Assembly: GCF_002863585.1 (NCBI RefSeq) | Contig: NZ_PGUY01000025.1 | Span: 1-54,038, forward strand | Direction of reading: 5' to 3' | Length of the DNA stretch: 54,038 nucleotides | From: Peribacillus deserti | Lineage (GTDB): Bacteria > Bacillota > Bacilli > Bacillales > DSM-1321 | Part shown: positions 33,247 to 41,460 of the stretch, piece by piece | How positions within the stretch are numbered: the first letter of the stretch is position 1 | How the letters are laid out: the number at the start of each line of letters is the position of its first letter | Notes under the pieces: model-generated | What the model saw: only the letters and a program-made list of their open reading frames with translations | What the model was told of the DNA's origin: nothing | Databases searched by the model: none | Position numbers and translations under genes: made by a program

Positions 33247-33873
33247 TCACTTTACAATATGATGCTTAAATGCATAAATCACAGCCTGCGTCCGGTCCTG
33301 GACATCGAGCTTGCTTAGGACATTGCTTACATGGACTTTGACCGTTTTGAGGGCGATGAATAGTTCATCTGCGATTTCCTGATTGGTTTTTCCCTGTGCC
33401 ATGAGGAGCAGGATTTCCTTTTCCCTGAGAGTCAGCTGTTCGTGCGGCAGGGCTTTTTGTCTCATTTTGACCATCATTTTGCCGGTTACTTCGGGCTCTA
33501 ACACGGATTGGCCATGGTATGTATTTCTGACAGCGGCCGCTATTTCACTTGCTTTTGAGGTTTTGAGCATATAGCTGGTTGCCCCGGCCTCAAGCGCAGG
33601 GTAAACTTTTTCATCATCCAAAAAGCTTGTTACAATAATGATTTTAGCTTCTGGCCATGCGTCGATAATCTGGCCGGTAGCTTCTATGCCGTCCATTTCT
33701 TTCATGACTAAATCCATGAGAATGATATCCGGCCTCAGCTCTAAAGCCAGTTTAATAGCCTGCAGTCCGTTTTCTGCTTCTCCGGCTACCTCTATATCCG
33801 GCTGTGCGGCTAAATAGGAACCGACACCCAGTCTTACCATTTCATGATCATCCACGAGCAATACTCGAATCAT
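33247..33873 (-). CDS. liaR: Envelope-stress response regulator LiaR
   Basis: A 208-residue NarL/FixJ-family response regulator. The receiver domain has acidic DDH at 8-10, the phosphorylated Asp at 54 (IILMDLVMKEMDG), Thr/Ser at about 82 (IIIVTSFLDDEKV) and Lys104. The LuxR-type helix-turn-helix covers about 143-200 (LTLREKEILLLMAQGKTNQE). The gene follows liaS by 4 nt. Phosphorylated LiaR activates liaIH on cell-wall damage (bacitracin, vancomycin, daptomycin) in relatives. A quasi-palindromic LiaR-like box is present upstream of liaI in this window. Confidence 0.93.
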   Translation of the reverse strand: MIRVLLVDDHEMVRLGVGSYLAAQPDIEVAGEAENGLQAIKLALELRPDIILMDLVMKEMDGIEATGQIIDAWPEAKIIIVTSFLDDEKVYPALEAGATSYMLKTSKASEIAAAVRNTYHGQSVLEPEVTGKMMVKMRQKALPHEQLTLREKEILLLMAQGKTNQEIADELFIALKTVKVHVSNVLSKLDVQDRTQAVIYAFKHHIVK

Positions 33874-33877
33874 AGTG

Positions 33878-34909
33878 TCATCCCTCCTGAGCCATTACTG
33901 GCACTTTTACTTCGAGACGGGAGCCTTTATTTTTGACACTCACCAGCTTCAGAGTGCCCCCTATCTCCAGAGCTCGTTCCTGCATATTCTGAACGCCATA
34001 TGACCCGGACTTCGCTTCTTCCACATCGAAGCCTACTCCATCGTCCGCTACTCTCATAATAATAAACTCATCTCTTCTGATTAGCAGGACTTCCAACGAA
34101 GAAGCTTTGGAATGCCTGAGCGTGTTTGAGACAGATTCCTGGAGAATTCTGAAGAGGTGATCCTCGATTCCCTTGTCTGCTCCAACGGGCTCGAGTTTCC
34201 ACTGTATGTCCAGAGGTACTTTATTCTCCAATTCGGATAATAATTCCTGTATGCCTTCATCAAGTGATTTGCCTTTTAAAGGGGCAGGGCGCAGGTGCAG
34301 CAATAGTGCCCTCATTTCAAGCTGGGATTGGTGGATCATCCCTTCCACGAGTTTTAGCTGAGAGGCTTCGAGGGTGTTGGAATCATCTTTGGATTCATTG
34401 ATCGCAGACATAAGCATAGAGGCGGCAAAGAGCTGCTGGCTGACTGAATCATGCAGTTCGCGTGCTAATCGGTTTCGTTCCTGCGAGACGATTTCCTGGA
34501 TCCTTTTCTCCTGGACCTCCGCTTTTTCATTGGCAAGCTTTTGAGACTGTTTGATCTGTTCCTTCATGTGAGAGTGAATGCTGTTAATTCTCTTACGGAT
34601 GACTTGCATTTCTGTCAGGGCTGCATTCGCCTCCGTCATTTCATTCCCCGCTTCTAGATCATACAATGCATCGTTAACCAGCTTGATTTGTTTCTTTAAA
34701 AATATACCGGAACCCATTCCAAAAATAATGCCGATCAACAGACTTAATCCTGCTAAGAAAATAATAACGGGGAAATCGAATATCTCTCTTTCCCATAGGA
34801 TGCTCCAGGACTTAAGCGGAAAAAAAGTGAAATACAAAGCTGATAACACGATAAAAAAGACCAGTGACAGCAGAGCGCCAAAGGCAGTCTGACGGCTGAC
34901 AATGCTCAT
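33878..34909 (-). CDS. liaS: Sensor histidine kinase LiaS
   Basis: A 343-residue intramembrane-sensing kinase. Two membrane helices (about 8-30 and 48-70) enclose a very short extracellular loop. A HAMP-like and coiled region leads to the DHp domain with the phospho-acceptor His153 in RNRLARELHDSVSQQLFAAS, typical of the HPK7 (NarX-type) class. The ATPase region has the N and G boxes (HLFRILQESVSNTLRHS, ADDGVGFDVEEAKSGSYGVQ). It overlaps liaF by 4 nt (ATGA), so the two are translationally coupled. LiaF keeps it inactive without stress. Confidence 0.93.
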   Translation of the reverse strand: MSIVSRQTAFGALLSLVFFIVLSALYFTFFPLKSWSILWEREIFDFPVIIFLAGLSLLIGIIFGMGSGIFLKKQIKLVNDALYDLEAGNEMTEANAALTEMQVIRKRINSIHSHMKEQIKQSQKLANEKAEVQEKRIQEIVSQERNRLARELHDSVSQQLFAASMLMSAINESKDDSNTLEASQLKLVEGMIHQSQLEMRALLLHLRPAPLKGKSLDEGIQELLSELENKVPLDIQWKLEPVGADKGIEDHLFRILQESVSNTLRHSKASSLEVLLIRRDEFIIMRVADDGVGFDVEEAKSGSYGVQNMQERALEIGGTLKLVSVKNKGSRLEVKVPVMAQEG

Positions 34910-35637
34910 ACTCTCTTCACCTCTAATTCACCAGAAAATAGAGAGGTAAAGATTTTAACCCTTTGTGCAGCCTGGTCATAATCAGCGGTCTGGTAAATCA
35001 TATTCTGCGTAAATATTCTTGGCTCCTGTTCATCAAGGATCCTGGCTGAACCAATGAATGCAGAATGATTCACACTCAGTTCAATATCATACGGAACCAA
35101 TATGCGGATGTTGCCCACTCCATGGCGGATATAAATGGCAGACTCACCCTTAGGAAGTACTGTATAGCTCAAATCGATTTCTGTATCGCCAATAAATCCC
35201 TGGATGTTAATATCATTCCATTCATATACATGCTCGCCTGTTGATTTTGTACCGTAAAAACGATTTTGAAAAAGCGGCGTTTTCTTAATCATGGTTTCTT
35301 CTATTACAGGTCCTTTTTCTAAGACGATAGGCCTGATCTTTTTTGGTTTTCTTTTAGACTGATTATAAATCACAAACAAATATATAAGCATTGCGAGAAC
35401 TAAAAATTTGGCAGCAAACATATTAAAAATCGTGACTACAAGACTAAACATCCCAAACCAAAATAATATAACGCCAAACGTTTTATTAAATTTTTTCCGG
35501 CCTACATAAATCAGTCCGGCAGAGAATAAAAGGGAGAAAATCAATCCGCTGTGAAAAAATAACAGCTCTACGAAGATCAAGAATATGGGAACCCAGATCA
35601 GCAAATTAATATGATCGGTTTTAAGTTTATTCAGCAC
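34906..35637 (-). CDS. liaF: LiaF, inhibitor of LiaRS signalling
   Basis: A 243-residue membrane protein. Three or four helices occupy the first 95 residues; a basic linker (YNQSKRKPKKIRP) leads to a cytoplasmic LiaF-type C-terminal domain of beta repeats (YEWNDINIQGFIGDTEIDLS, VGNIRILVPYDIELSVNHSA). LiaF represses the LiaS kinase. It is the first gene of a liaF-liaS-liaR transcript. In B. subtilis these genes follow liaIHG in one operon; here liaG is absent and a 228-bp MITE separates liaF from liaH, so liaFSR probably relies on its own promoter. Confidence 0.92.
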   Translation of the reverse strand: MLNKLKTDHINLLIWVPIFLIFVELLFFHSGLIFSLLFSAGLIYVGRKKFNKTFGVILFWFGMFSLVVTIFNMFAAKFLVLAMLIYLFVIYNQSKRKPKKIRPIVLEKGPVIEETMIKKTPLFQNRFYGTKSTGEHVYEWNDINIQGFIGDTEIDLSYTVLPKGESAIYIRHGVGNIRILVPYDIELSVNHSAFIGSARILDEQEPRIFTQNMIYQTADYDQAAQRVKIFTSLFSGELEVKRV

Positions 35638-35746
35638 GGATTTTCCTCCCTTCGTTTTTTCATTAAGCCGCTCTAAAAGGCGCAGAAAGCCCCTGCGCCC
35701 TTTTAAATTCAGTCTCTACTAGAATACCATGAACATCTTATGAAAT

Positions 35747-35974
35747 GGCTGTTTTCGTAAACTTTGTTGTTATTGAACAAGCGGGTTGATTGGAACGTGG
35801 GGATGCTCGCGGACCTTAGGGGCGGGCGCCCGAGCCTCCTTGGCTTCTCCTGCGGGGTCTCAGCTGTCCCGCTACTCCCGCAGGAGTCTCGCACCTTACA
35901 TTCCAATCAACCTGTTTAACAACAGAATAGATTCACAAACTTAGTAAAAAACAACAATCTTTTAGAAAAGAGCC
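35747..35974. mobile_element. MITE-like element, copy C (complete, 8-bp TSD)
   Basis: This 228-bp copy begins GGCTGTTTTCGTAAACTTTG and ends GAAAAGAGCC, with a perfect 8-bp duplication TATGAAAT at 35739-35746 and 35975-35982. It lies between liaH and liaF. Its last base pair is also part of the liaH stop codon. The GC-rich core is more diverged than copy A and carries GACCTTAGGGGCGGGCGCCC. The strong internal palindromes could end or weaken transcription between liaIH and liaFSR, which is inference. Confidence 0.85.
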
Positions 35975-36621
35975 TATGAAATAGAATGAGTTTCTTTATT
36001 TTTCAGGTCTTTTTCCAGCTTAGCAATCTTGCTGTCAATGGTGCTGCGGTAATAAGAGGCAGATGCTTTCTGCTCCAGGCGGTCAATGTACCCTTCAAGC
36101 TCATTGAATTTGGAGAAAACTTGATCATTGTACGTGTTTTCATTCAACACCTGGCTTGCTTTATGGCTGGCCCGCGCCACATTCTCCCTGCCCATAAGCT
36201 CCATGCGCTTAATCTGCATATCTTTCAGCTTATGTTTCATTTCTTCATACTTTCGTTCCAATTCGTTCAGCTGTCCTTCGGCCTGGTCATAGACCGTTTT
36301 GATATAAGAGGAGCGGTCTGCATACTGACGGGCTTCCTCTGAAGCAAATTCGTGCAATTGGGACTCACCAGCCTGCAGCGCGATTTCTGCCTGCACTTTG
36401 CGCTTTTCGGCCATTTCCACAGCGGACTGATATTCCCTGTTGAATTCCTCTTTTAAAAGTGATTGGCGTTCCACAAGCTTACTGACTTTTTCTACCTCCT
36501 TTTCACATTCTCTTAGATACTGATTCAGTAAAGCCAATGGATTCTTTTGTTCCTTTTCGTCTAGCAACCCATGAAAGTCTGCAACTACAGTGTCTTTAAT
36601 ACGTGTAAATAAGTTAGCCAT
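35974..36621 (-). CDS. liaH: PspA/IM30-family protein LiaH
   Basis: LiaH is a phage-shock-protein A homologue, an ESCRT-III-like protein that forms large rings and supports stressed membranes. The 215-residue product is almost entirely helical and coiled-coil (QLHEFASEEARQYADRSSYI, QLNELERKYEEMKHKLKDMQ), with the N-terminal amphipathic region MANLFTRIKDTVVADFHGLL. It follows liaI by 21 nt; expression under LiaR control is expected. Its TAG stop is completed by the first base of MITE copy C: the target duplication supplies TA and the element supplies G. Confidence 0.93.
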   Translation of the reverse strand: MANLFTRIKDTVVADFHGLLDEKEQKNPLALLNQYLRECEKEVEKVSKLVERQSLLKEEFNREYQSAVEMAEKRKVQAEIALQAGESQLHEFASEEARQYADRSSYIKTVYDQAEGQLNELERKYEEMKHKLKDMQIKRMELMGRENVARASHKASQVLNENTYNDQVFSKFNELEGYIDRLEQKASASYYRSTIDSKIAKLEKDLKNKETHSIS

Positions 36622-36642
36622 TTAGTATCTCTCCTTACAAAA

Positions 36643-36978
36643 TTATTTTAATTTAGCCCATTCTCTTTCAAAATTCACAAACGGATCGTTATCCATTTCT
36701 GTTTTCTTCGCTTTATTCCAGTTTTTATAGATCAGGTAGAGAACAAAAGCTGCTGCAACACCAATGATCGCAGGAGCATTCGAGATGGATGCCGCCATCA
36801 TGATCAGCCCCAGAACTCCCCATAAAATCTTCATCCCTTTTGTTTCTGCTTTCATGAACTTCTTAGCCACATAGTAGAGAATGGCTACACTTACCGCCAG
36901 ACCAACCATAGGCCCCAAATTCGCCAATAGAACGACACCTGCTATTACAGCCGCTGCTGCCAAGCCAAATTTTTTCAT
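36643..36978 (-). CDS. liaI: LiaI, membrane anchor for LiaH
   Basis: A 111-residue protein with three or four hydrophobic helices packed in the first 85 residues (LAAAAVIAGVVLLANLG, AVSILYYVAKKFM, LWGVLGLIMMAASIS), then a charged tail (NKAKKTEMDNDPFVNFEREW). LiaI recruits LiaH to the membrane in B. subtilis. It is the first gene of liaI-liaH. AAAGGAGG precedes the ATG. The upstream region has a LiaR-like inverted repeat. It is somewhat shorter than the B. subtilis protein, within family variation. Confidence 0.85.
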   Translation of the reverse strand: MKKFGLAAAAVIAGVVLLANLGPMVGLAVSVAILYYVAKKFMKAETKGMKILWGVLGLIMMAASISNAPAIIGVAAAFVLYLIYKNWNKAKKTEMDNDPFVNFEREWAKLK

Positions 36979-37055
36979 TGTGCGTTCCTCCTTTCATAGT
37001 TCTATCTTAGCTAATACGAGGATTTCTCATAACGTACCCCAGCTATATTTTGAGG

Positions 37056-37071
37056 TAAGACCTGAGGCTTA
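37056..37071 (-). promoter_or_regulatory. Candidate LiaR box upstream of liaI
   Basis: On the minus strand TAAGCCTCAGGTCTTA is a quasi-palindrome with outer TAAG and CTTA arms; a third CCTCA lies just upstream and another downstream, giving a run of related half-sites. GGTCTTA also occurs in the LiaR operator of B. subtilis liaI. It lies about 80-95 bp upstream of the liaI start, suitable for activation. The spacing of core promoter elements behind it is unclear. Confidence 0.55.
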
Positions 37072-37376
37072 GCTGAGGCTAAACATCCTTGTTTTAAACG
37101 CCAAATCGGACGGAACTTATCTAAGCTGGGGGATCTTCTTCTTCATTTGAAACCAATCCGGCAGGGATGACGCTTGTGCGCAGATAGGTTTATATGGGGA
37201 GCCTCTTATTTATGGCCACACCTTCCCCTCGCATATAATTTTAAGATTCCTGTTTTTCTGCCCATAGTCAGGGTAAATTTTGTTAGAAAGGTATTCGTCG
37301 CCTATATTTGGAGAACCTAATCCAGAAAATAACACATTTCTGTTTTTCTGATTATCCTAGGAGGAGGGTATTGTTT

Positions 37377-39047
37377 ATGACTGAATTTAAAGGTATGCCG
37401 CAGGTTCCCGAACCTTATTGGAGAGATTCCGCCGAGCTTAAGAAATTTTCAGCCTTGAATGAAGATATTGAAACAGATATTGCGATTGTGGGCGGCGGGA
37501 TTACCGGCATTACAGCCGCATATTTACTGCTTAAAGAAGGACGAAAGGTAACCCTTATTGAGGCGGACAGCATCCTAAATGGAACAACCGGCCATACGAC
37601 TGCAAAAATCTCCGCTCAGCACGGATTAATTTACAGCAAACTGATTGAGCAGCACGGCGAACAGAACGCGAAGCTCTACTATGAAGCAAATCATAATGCT
37701 CTTCAATTTATTAGGAATCTAGTGAATGAGCACCAGGTAGACTGTGATTTCTCCACTCAGGATGCGTATGTATTCACGGAAACCAGCGAATATCTGCCTA
37801 AGCTTCATGATGAGACAAGAGCCTATGAACGATTAGGTATTGATGGGACCTTCGTAGAAACAACTCCTCTAAGCTTCCCTGTTAAAGGAGCGGTATTAAT
37901 GCGGGATCAGGCACAATTTCACCCGCTTAAGTATCTTTCCTTTTTAGTCGACCGGATTGTGGAAATGGGCGGCACGATTTATGAAAATACCGTGGCAGGG
38001 GACGTAAAGAAGGGTCCTCCTACGAAAATTACCATAAAAAACAACAATAAAAATGAAATAACCTGCAATCAAGTACTGATATGCTCTCACTATCCTTTTT
38101 ACAATAAAGAAGGAAAATATTTTGCAAGACTGCATCAATCGAGGTCCTATGTGCTTGCCGTTAAGACAGAGAAAGAGTTTCCCGGCGGAATGTATATAAA
38201 TGCTGAGAAACCCACCCGATCCCTGCGATACACCATGATTGACGGGGAAAAAGCGGTCCTTTTCGGTGGTGACAGCCATAAAACAGGACAGGATTTGGAC
38301 ACAAAGGATTATTATGAAGAATTAGTGCCTTTCGCTGAAAAAACGTATGGAGTTAAAGAAATTCCTTATCGATGGTCAGCTCAGGACATTCATACACTTG
38401 ACAGCATTCCATACATCGGCCGCTTAACCGATGATTATGAGAACGTGTATGTGGCCACCGGCTATGCAAAATGGGGAATGACTAATGGAACCAATGCTGC
38501 ACTGCTGATGCGCGACCTGGTTATCGGCGCCGATAATCCTTATGAAGAGGTCTTTACCCCTCGTAGATTTAACCCGAATCCGTCCATTATGAACTTCATC
38601 AAAGATAATGCAAATGTGGCCAAGCACCTTGTTGAAGGGAAACTGGACAAGCCTAATCATACAATTGAGGAAGTGGGCATTGATGAGGGACATGTTGTTA
38701 CGGTAAACGGAAAGCGTGCCGGAGCATACCGCGATAAAAACGGCGAATTATTCTTAGTAGATACTACTTGTACACATATGGGATGCGAATTGAATTGGAA
38801 CAGGGGCGACCGCACATGGGATTGTCCATGCCATGGTTCGCGCTTTGCCGTGAATGGAGATGTAATCGACGGACCGGCTAAAAACCCATTGAAAAAAGTG
38901 GAGTACAAACAGGAAGAGACTCAACAAAATAGCAGCACAGATTCCACTGATGCCAAGAGGAACGAGCGGAACAGCAAACAGGACTTCAATGGAGATGCAG
39001 AGAATCAATTTAATATCTCAGATCATGATAATCCGCTTAAACCATGA
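37377..39047 (+). CDS. yhfW: FAD-dependent oxidoreductase with C-terminal Rieske domain (YhfW-like)
   Basis: A 556-residue fusion. Residues 35-400 form a DAO-type FAD domain with the dinucleotide motif DIAIVGGGITGITAAYLLLK. The C-terminal 110 residues form a Rieske domain whose 2Fe-2S ligands are visible in CTHMGCELNWNRGDRTWDCP with CHGSRF, the classic CxH and CxxH pair. A hydrophilic tail rich in Glu, Asn and Ser follows. Start ATG 37377 has GGAGGAGGG upstream; the open frame extends further but lacks a site. The architecture matches B. subtilis YhfW, whose substrate is unknown. It is monocistronic. Confidence 0.88.
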   Translation: MTEFKGMPQVPEPYWRDSAELKKFSALNEDIETDIAIVGGGITGITAAYLLLKEGRKVTLIEADSILNGTTGHTTAKISAQHGLIYSKLIEQHGEQNAKLYYEANHNALQFIRNLVNEHQVDCDFSTQDAYVFTETSEYLPKLHDETRAYERLGIDGTFVETTPLSFPVKGAVLMRDQAQFHPLKYLSFLVDRIVEMGGTIYENTVAGDVKKGPPTKITIKNNNKNEITCNQVLICSHYPFYNKEGKYFARLHQSRSYVLAVKTEKEFPGGMYINAEKPTRSLRYTMIDGEKAVLFGGDSHKTGQDLDTKDYYEELVPFAEKTYGVKEIPYRWSAQDIHTLDSIPYIGRLTDDYENVYVATGYAKWGMTNGTNAALLMRDLVIGADNPYEEVFTPRRFNPNPSIMNFIKDNANVAKHLVEGKLDKPNHTIEEVGIDEGHVVTVNGKRAGAYRDKNGELFLVDTTCTHMGCELNWNRGDRTWDCPCHGSRFAVNGDVIDGPAKNPLKKVEYKQEETQQNSSTDSTDAKRNERNSKQDFNGDAENQFNISDHDNPLKP

Positions 39048-39051
39048 CAAA

Positions 39052-39080
39052 GAAGGTGTCCCCCATAGGAGGACACCTTC
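39052..39080. terminator. Bidirectional terminator after the Rieske oxidoreductase
   Basis: GAAGGTGTCC and GGACACCTTC form a perfect 10-bp stem with a 9-nt loop; T-rich sequence follows on the plus strand and the converging gene ends 2 bp away. Confidence 0.85.
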
Positions 39081-39081
39081 C

Positions 39082-40065
39082 TTATTTTTCTGTGCCAAAG
39101 ACAATCTGGTTCTGCCTGCGGGCTTCTTCTGTGATAGACAGTACGATTCGGCTGGCTTCTTTCCAGCTCTCATATGTCTCAAGGTCTTGCGTTTCTATGG
39201 TACGGACAATTTGATTGATTTCGTAAACCATATCATTTTCAGCCTGTTTTACACCCAGGCTCTCTTTTTCACCAGTCTTATGGTCGATAAATTCAACACT
39301 ACTGATCGGCGAGACTTTATCGAGAAGGAAAGCTCCCTTTTCGCCGTGGATTTCACTGCTGATGTAGGACGCGGCAATTTTTGAAAACAAAACAGTGCAA
39401 ACAAATGAATCATATTCTAAGACCAGGGTTCCGCTTCCATCAATGCCATTGCGGAGCAGGACGGGGTGATAGGAGACAGCTTTCGGTGCTCCAAATAAGC
39501 CGACCGCTGCATATATCGGATATACTCCTAAATCAGTGAGGGCACCGCCTGAAAATTCCGGAGAAAATACGTTAGGATTTTCACCTCTTAAAAAAGCATC
39601 GTATCTTGAAGAATACTGCAGATAATGAAGCATTGCACTGCGGATGACACCAGCTTTCTCCAAGTTCTTCTTAAGAATGGAAAAATTAGGAGAATGGAAG
39701 TTGCGGATAGCTTCAAATACGTAGACACCATGCTCTTTTGCAAGCTGATAAATTTCGTCCCACTCTTTTAGGTTAGAGAAGATGGGTTTCTCGCAGATAA
39801 CATGTTTTTTATTCTGAATGAACAGCTTTGCATGTTCATAATGATGAGAGTTTGGTGAAGCTATGTATACGATTTCCACGTCAGAGCTCCCAGCCATCTC
39901 TTCAAGAGAATCAAAGGCCCGCCCGGCGTTGTGTTTTTCAGCAAATTGTTCAGCTGCATCCATAGAGCGTGAGTAAACAGATGTTAAGGTTAATTGATCA
40001 CCGGATTTGGCAGCATCGATAAATGATTCTGTGATCCAGCTGGTTCCTATTGTTCCTAGCTTCAT
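39082..40065 (-). CDS. Gfo/Idh/MocA-family NAD(P)-dependent oxidoreductase
   Basis: A 327-residue dehydrogenase of the Gfo/Idh/MocA family. The N-terminal Rossmann fold has KLGTIGTSWITESFIDAAKS and the VYIASPNSHHYEHAKLFIQN strand; the catalytic EKP motif is in KHVICEKPIFSNLKEW. The C-terminal substrate domain contains GALTDLGVYPIYAAVGLFGA, with the D(x3)YP pattern. Members act on sugars, inositols or dihydrodiols; no neighbour indicates which. The gene is flanked by terminators on both sides and appears monocistronic. Confidence 0.9.
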   Translation of the reverse strand: MKLGTIGTSWITESFIDAAKSGDQLTLTSVYSRSMDAAEQFAEKHNAGRAFDSLEEMAGSSDVEIVYIASPNSHHYEHAKLFIQNKKHVICEKPIFSNLKEWDEIYQLAKEHGVYVFEAIRNFHSPNFSILKKNLEKAGVIRSAMLHYLQYSSRYDAFLRGENPNVFSPEFSGGALTDLGVYPIYAAVGLFGAPKAVSYHPVLLRNGIDGSGTLVLEYDSFVCTVLFSKIAASYISSEIHGEKGAFLLDKVSPISSVEFIDHKTGEKESLGVKQAENDMVYEINQIVRTIETQDLETYESWKEASRIVLSITEEARRQNQIVFGTEK

Positions 40066-40133
40066 AAAACTTTACCTCTTTTCGTTTCTAATAGTTTAAG
40101 TATAAACCATCCACCTTCATTTCAAAAACGAAA

Positions 40134-40162
40134 AAGGAGCCCTCTCACGTCCCAGGCTCCTT
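40134..40162 (-). terminator. niaP terminator
   Basis: AAGGAGCC and GGCTCCTT form an 8-bp stem with a 13-nt loop; the minus strand continues with a T run. It lies just after the niaP stop. Confidence 0.8.
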
Positions 40163-40171
40163 CAAACCGTT

Positions 40172-41392
40172 TTATTTCTCCTGCAGCTCCGTGTTCTTCG
40201 TTTCTTTCCCAAAAAAGAATACTGCGGCAGCTCCTATCAGCACCGCTATGCAGAAAATCGTAAAGATTGAGGTAATGGATGTTTTCTGTGCAACCAGATA
40301 TCCGACAAGAAGCGGCCCGAGTACTCCCCCAATTCGGCCGACAGCAGCCGCCATCCCTGCACCCGCTCCTCGGATAATAGTCGGGTATTGTTCAGGAGTG
40401 TAAGCATATAAAGCACCCCATGCCCCAAGGTTGAAAAAGGATAGAAAAATCCCGGATGTGATCAAGAGTGCAAGGGATTCAGCCTCACCAAAAAAGTAGG
40501 CGCTTATAGCTGTACCAATTAAGTATGTCACAAGGACAAACTTTCTTCCCAGCCGTTCAATGAACCACGCAGCGGTAAAATAGCCCGGCAATTGTGCCAG
40601 TGTCATGATCAAGACATACTGAAAGCTCTTAATCAGCGTGAAGCCTTTAAGGACCATTACGCTTGGCAGCCATAGAAACATACCATAGTAAGAAAAGACA
40701 ACACAGAACCATAGTACCCAGAGCGTGATGGTTTGTTTGCGATACTCTGCGGCCCATACTCCAGAAAGGTTCTCCCATACAGACGGCTTTTTCACATCTT
40801 TTATTCGTTCATACCTTGGGGAATCCGGCAGCTTCAGTCTTAAGTACAAAGCATATAAGGCAGGAATGACACTGATCAATAAAGCAGCCTTCCAGCCATA
40901 TTCAGGAATTACAAAGTAAGAAATTAACGCTGCAAGCAGCCAGCCTCCTGCCCAGAAGCTTTCAAGCAGAACAACGACCTTCCCCCTTTTCTCTGCAGGC
41001 ACACTCTCAGAAACGAGGGTCGATGCGACCGGCAGCTCGCCGCCGAGTCCCATTCCAATCAGGAAACGCAGGATTAGGAATACAGTCAGCGAGCCGGTGA
41101 ATGCCGATAGACCGCTTCCAATTGAAAATAGTAAAAGGGTAATGATAAAAACGTTTTTCCGGCCAATCCGGTCTGCCATCAGTCCAAACAGCAGTGCACC
41201 AGCAGCCATCCCTATCGAGTTCACACTTCCTATCCAGCCTACTTGTTCTGAGGTGAGCCCCCAATCAGCAGCGAGCGCTACCAGAATAAATGAAAGCATA
41301 CCTACATCCATGGCATCGAACAGCCAGCCGAGGCCTGCTACTCCTAAGAGTTTATTATTATTTTTATCGAATGCTTTTGCATTGGTTGCCAT
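40172..41392 (-). CDS. niaP: MFS transporter, niacin permease NiaP-like (YceI)
   Basis: A 406-residue transporter with twelve membrane helices. The N-terminal block GWLFDAMDVGMLSFILVALA, the MFS loop motif GLMADRIGRKNVFII and RFLIGMGLGGELPVASTLVS, and the C-terminal RIGGVLGPLLVGYLVAQ closely resemble B. subtilis YceI (NiaP), which takes up nicotinate. Sugar and aromatic-acid transporters of the same superfamily are more distant alternatives. A promoter overlapped by an 11-bp inverted repeat lies directly upstream and supports vitamin-type repression. AGGAGGG precedes the ATG. Confidence 0.82.
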   Translation of the reverse strand: MATNAKAFDKNNNKLLGVAGLGWLFDAMDVGMLSFILVALAADWGLTSEQVGWIGSVNSIGMAAGALLFGLMADRIGRKNVFIITLLLFSIGSGLSAFTGSLTVFLILRFLIGMGLGGELPVASTLVSESVPAEKRGKVVVLLESFWAGGWLLAALISYFVIPEYGWKAALLISVIPALYALYLRLKLPDSPRYERIKDVKKPSVWENLSGVWAAEYRKQTITLWVLWFCVVFSYYGMFLWLPSVMVLKGFTLIKSFQYVLIMTLAQLPGYFTAAWFIERLGRKFVLVTYLIGTAISAYFFGEAESLALLITSGIFLSFFNLGAWGALYAYTPEQYPTIIRGAGAGMAAAVGRIGGVLGPLLVGYLVAQKTSITSIFTIFCIAVLIGAAAVFFFGKETKNTELQEK

Positions 41393-41416
41393 ATTGCCCT
41401 CCTAGTTTTTCAAAAT

Positions 41417-41457
41417 AATGACACCTGAAATATAACAGGTGTCATTACATCTGTAAA
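41417..41457 (-). promoter_or_regulatory. niaP promoter with overlapping inverted-repeat operator
   Basis: On the minus strand TTTACA (41452-41457) and TATATT (41429-41434) are separated by exactly 17 bp. The perfect inverted repeat AATGACACCTG / CAGGTGTCATT (41417-41427 and 41436-41446) covers the -10 box. No T run follows, so it is not a terminator. ACACCTG half-sites resemble those reported for the niacin-responsive repressor NiaR, but I cannot confirm the consensus. Confidence 0.65.
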
Positions 41458-41460
41458 CAA

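Noticed and set aside
34578-34892. Plus-strand open frame inside liaS
   Set aside because: It is the complement of coding sequence of liaS, whose kinase motifs and 4-nt overlap with liaF are clear.
41417-41446. Inverted repeat before niaP as a terminator of the upstream oxidoreductase gene
   Set aside because: No T run follows on the minus strand, and the repeat overlaps a well-spaced promoter.
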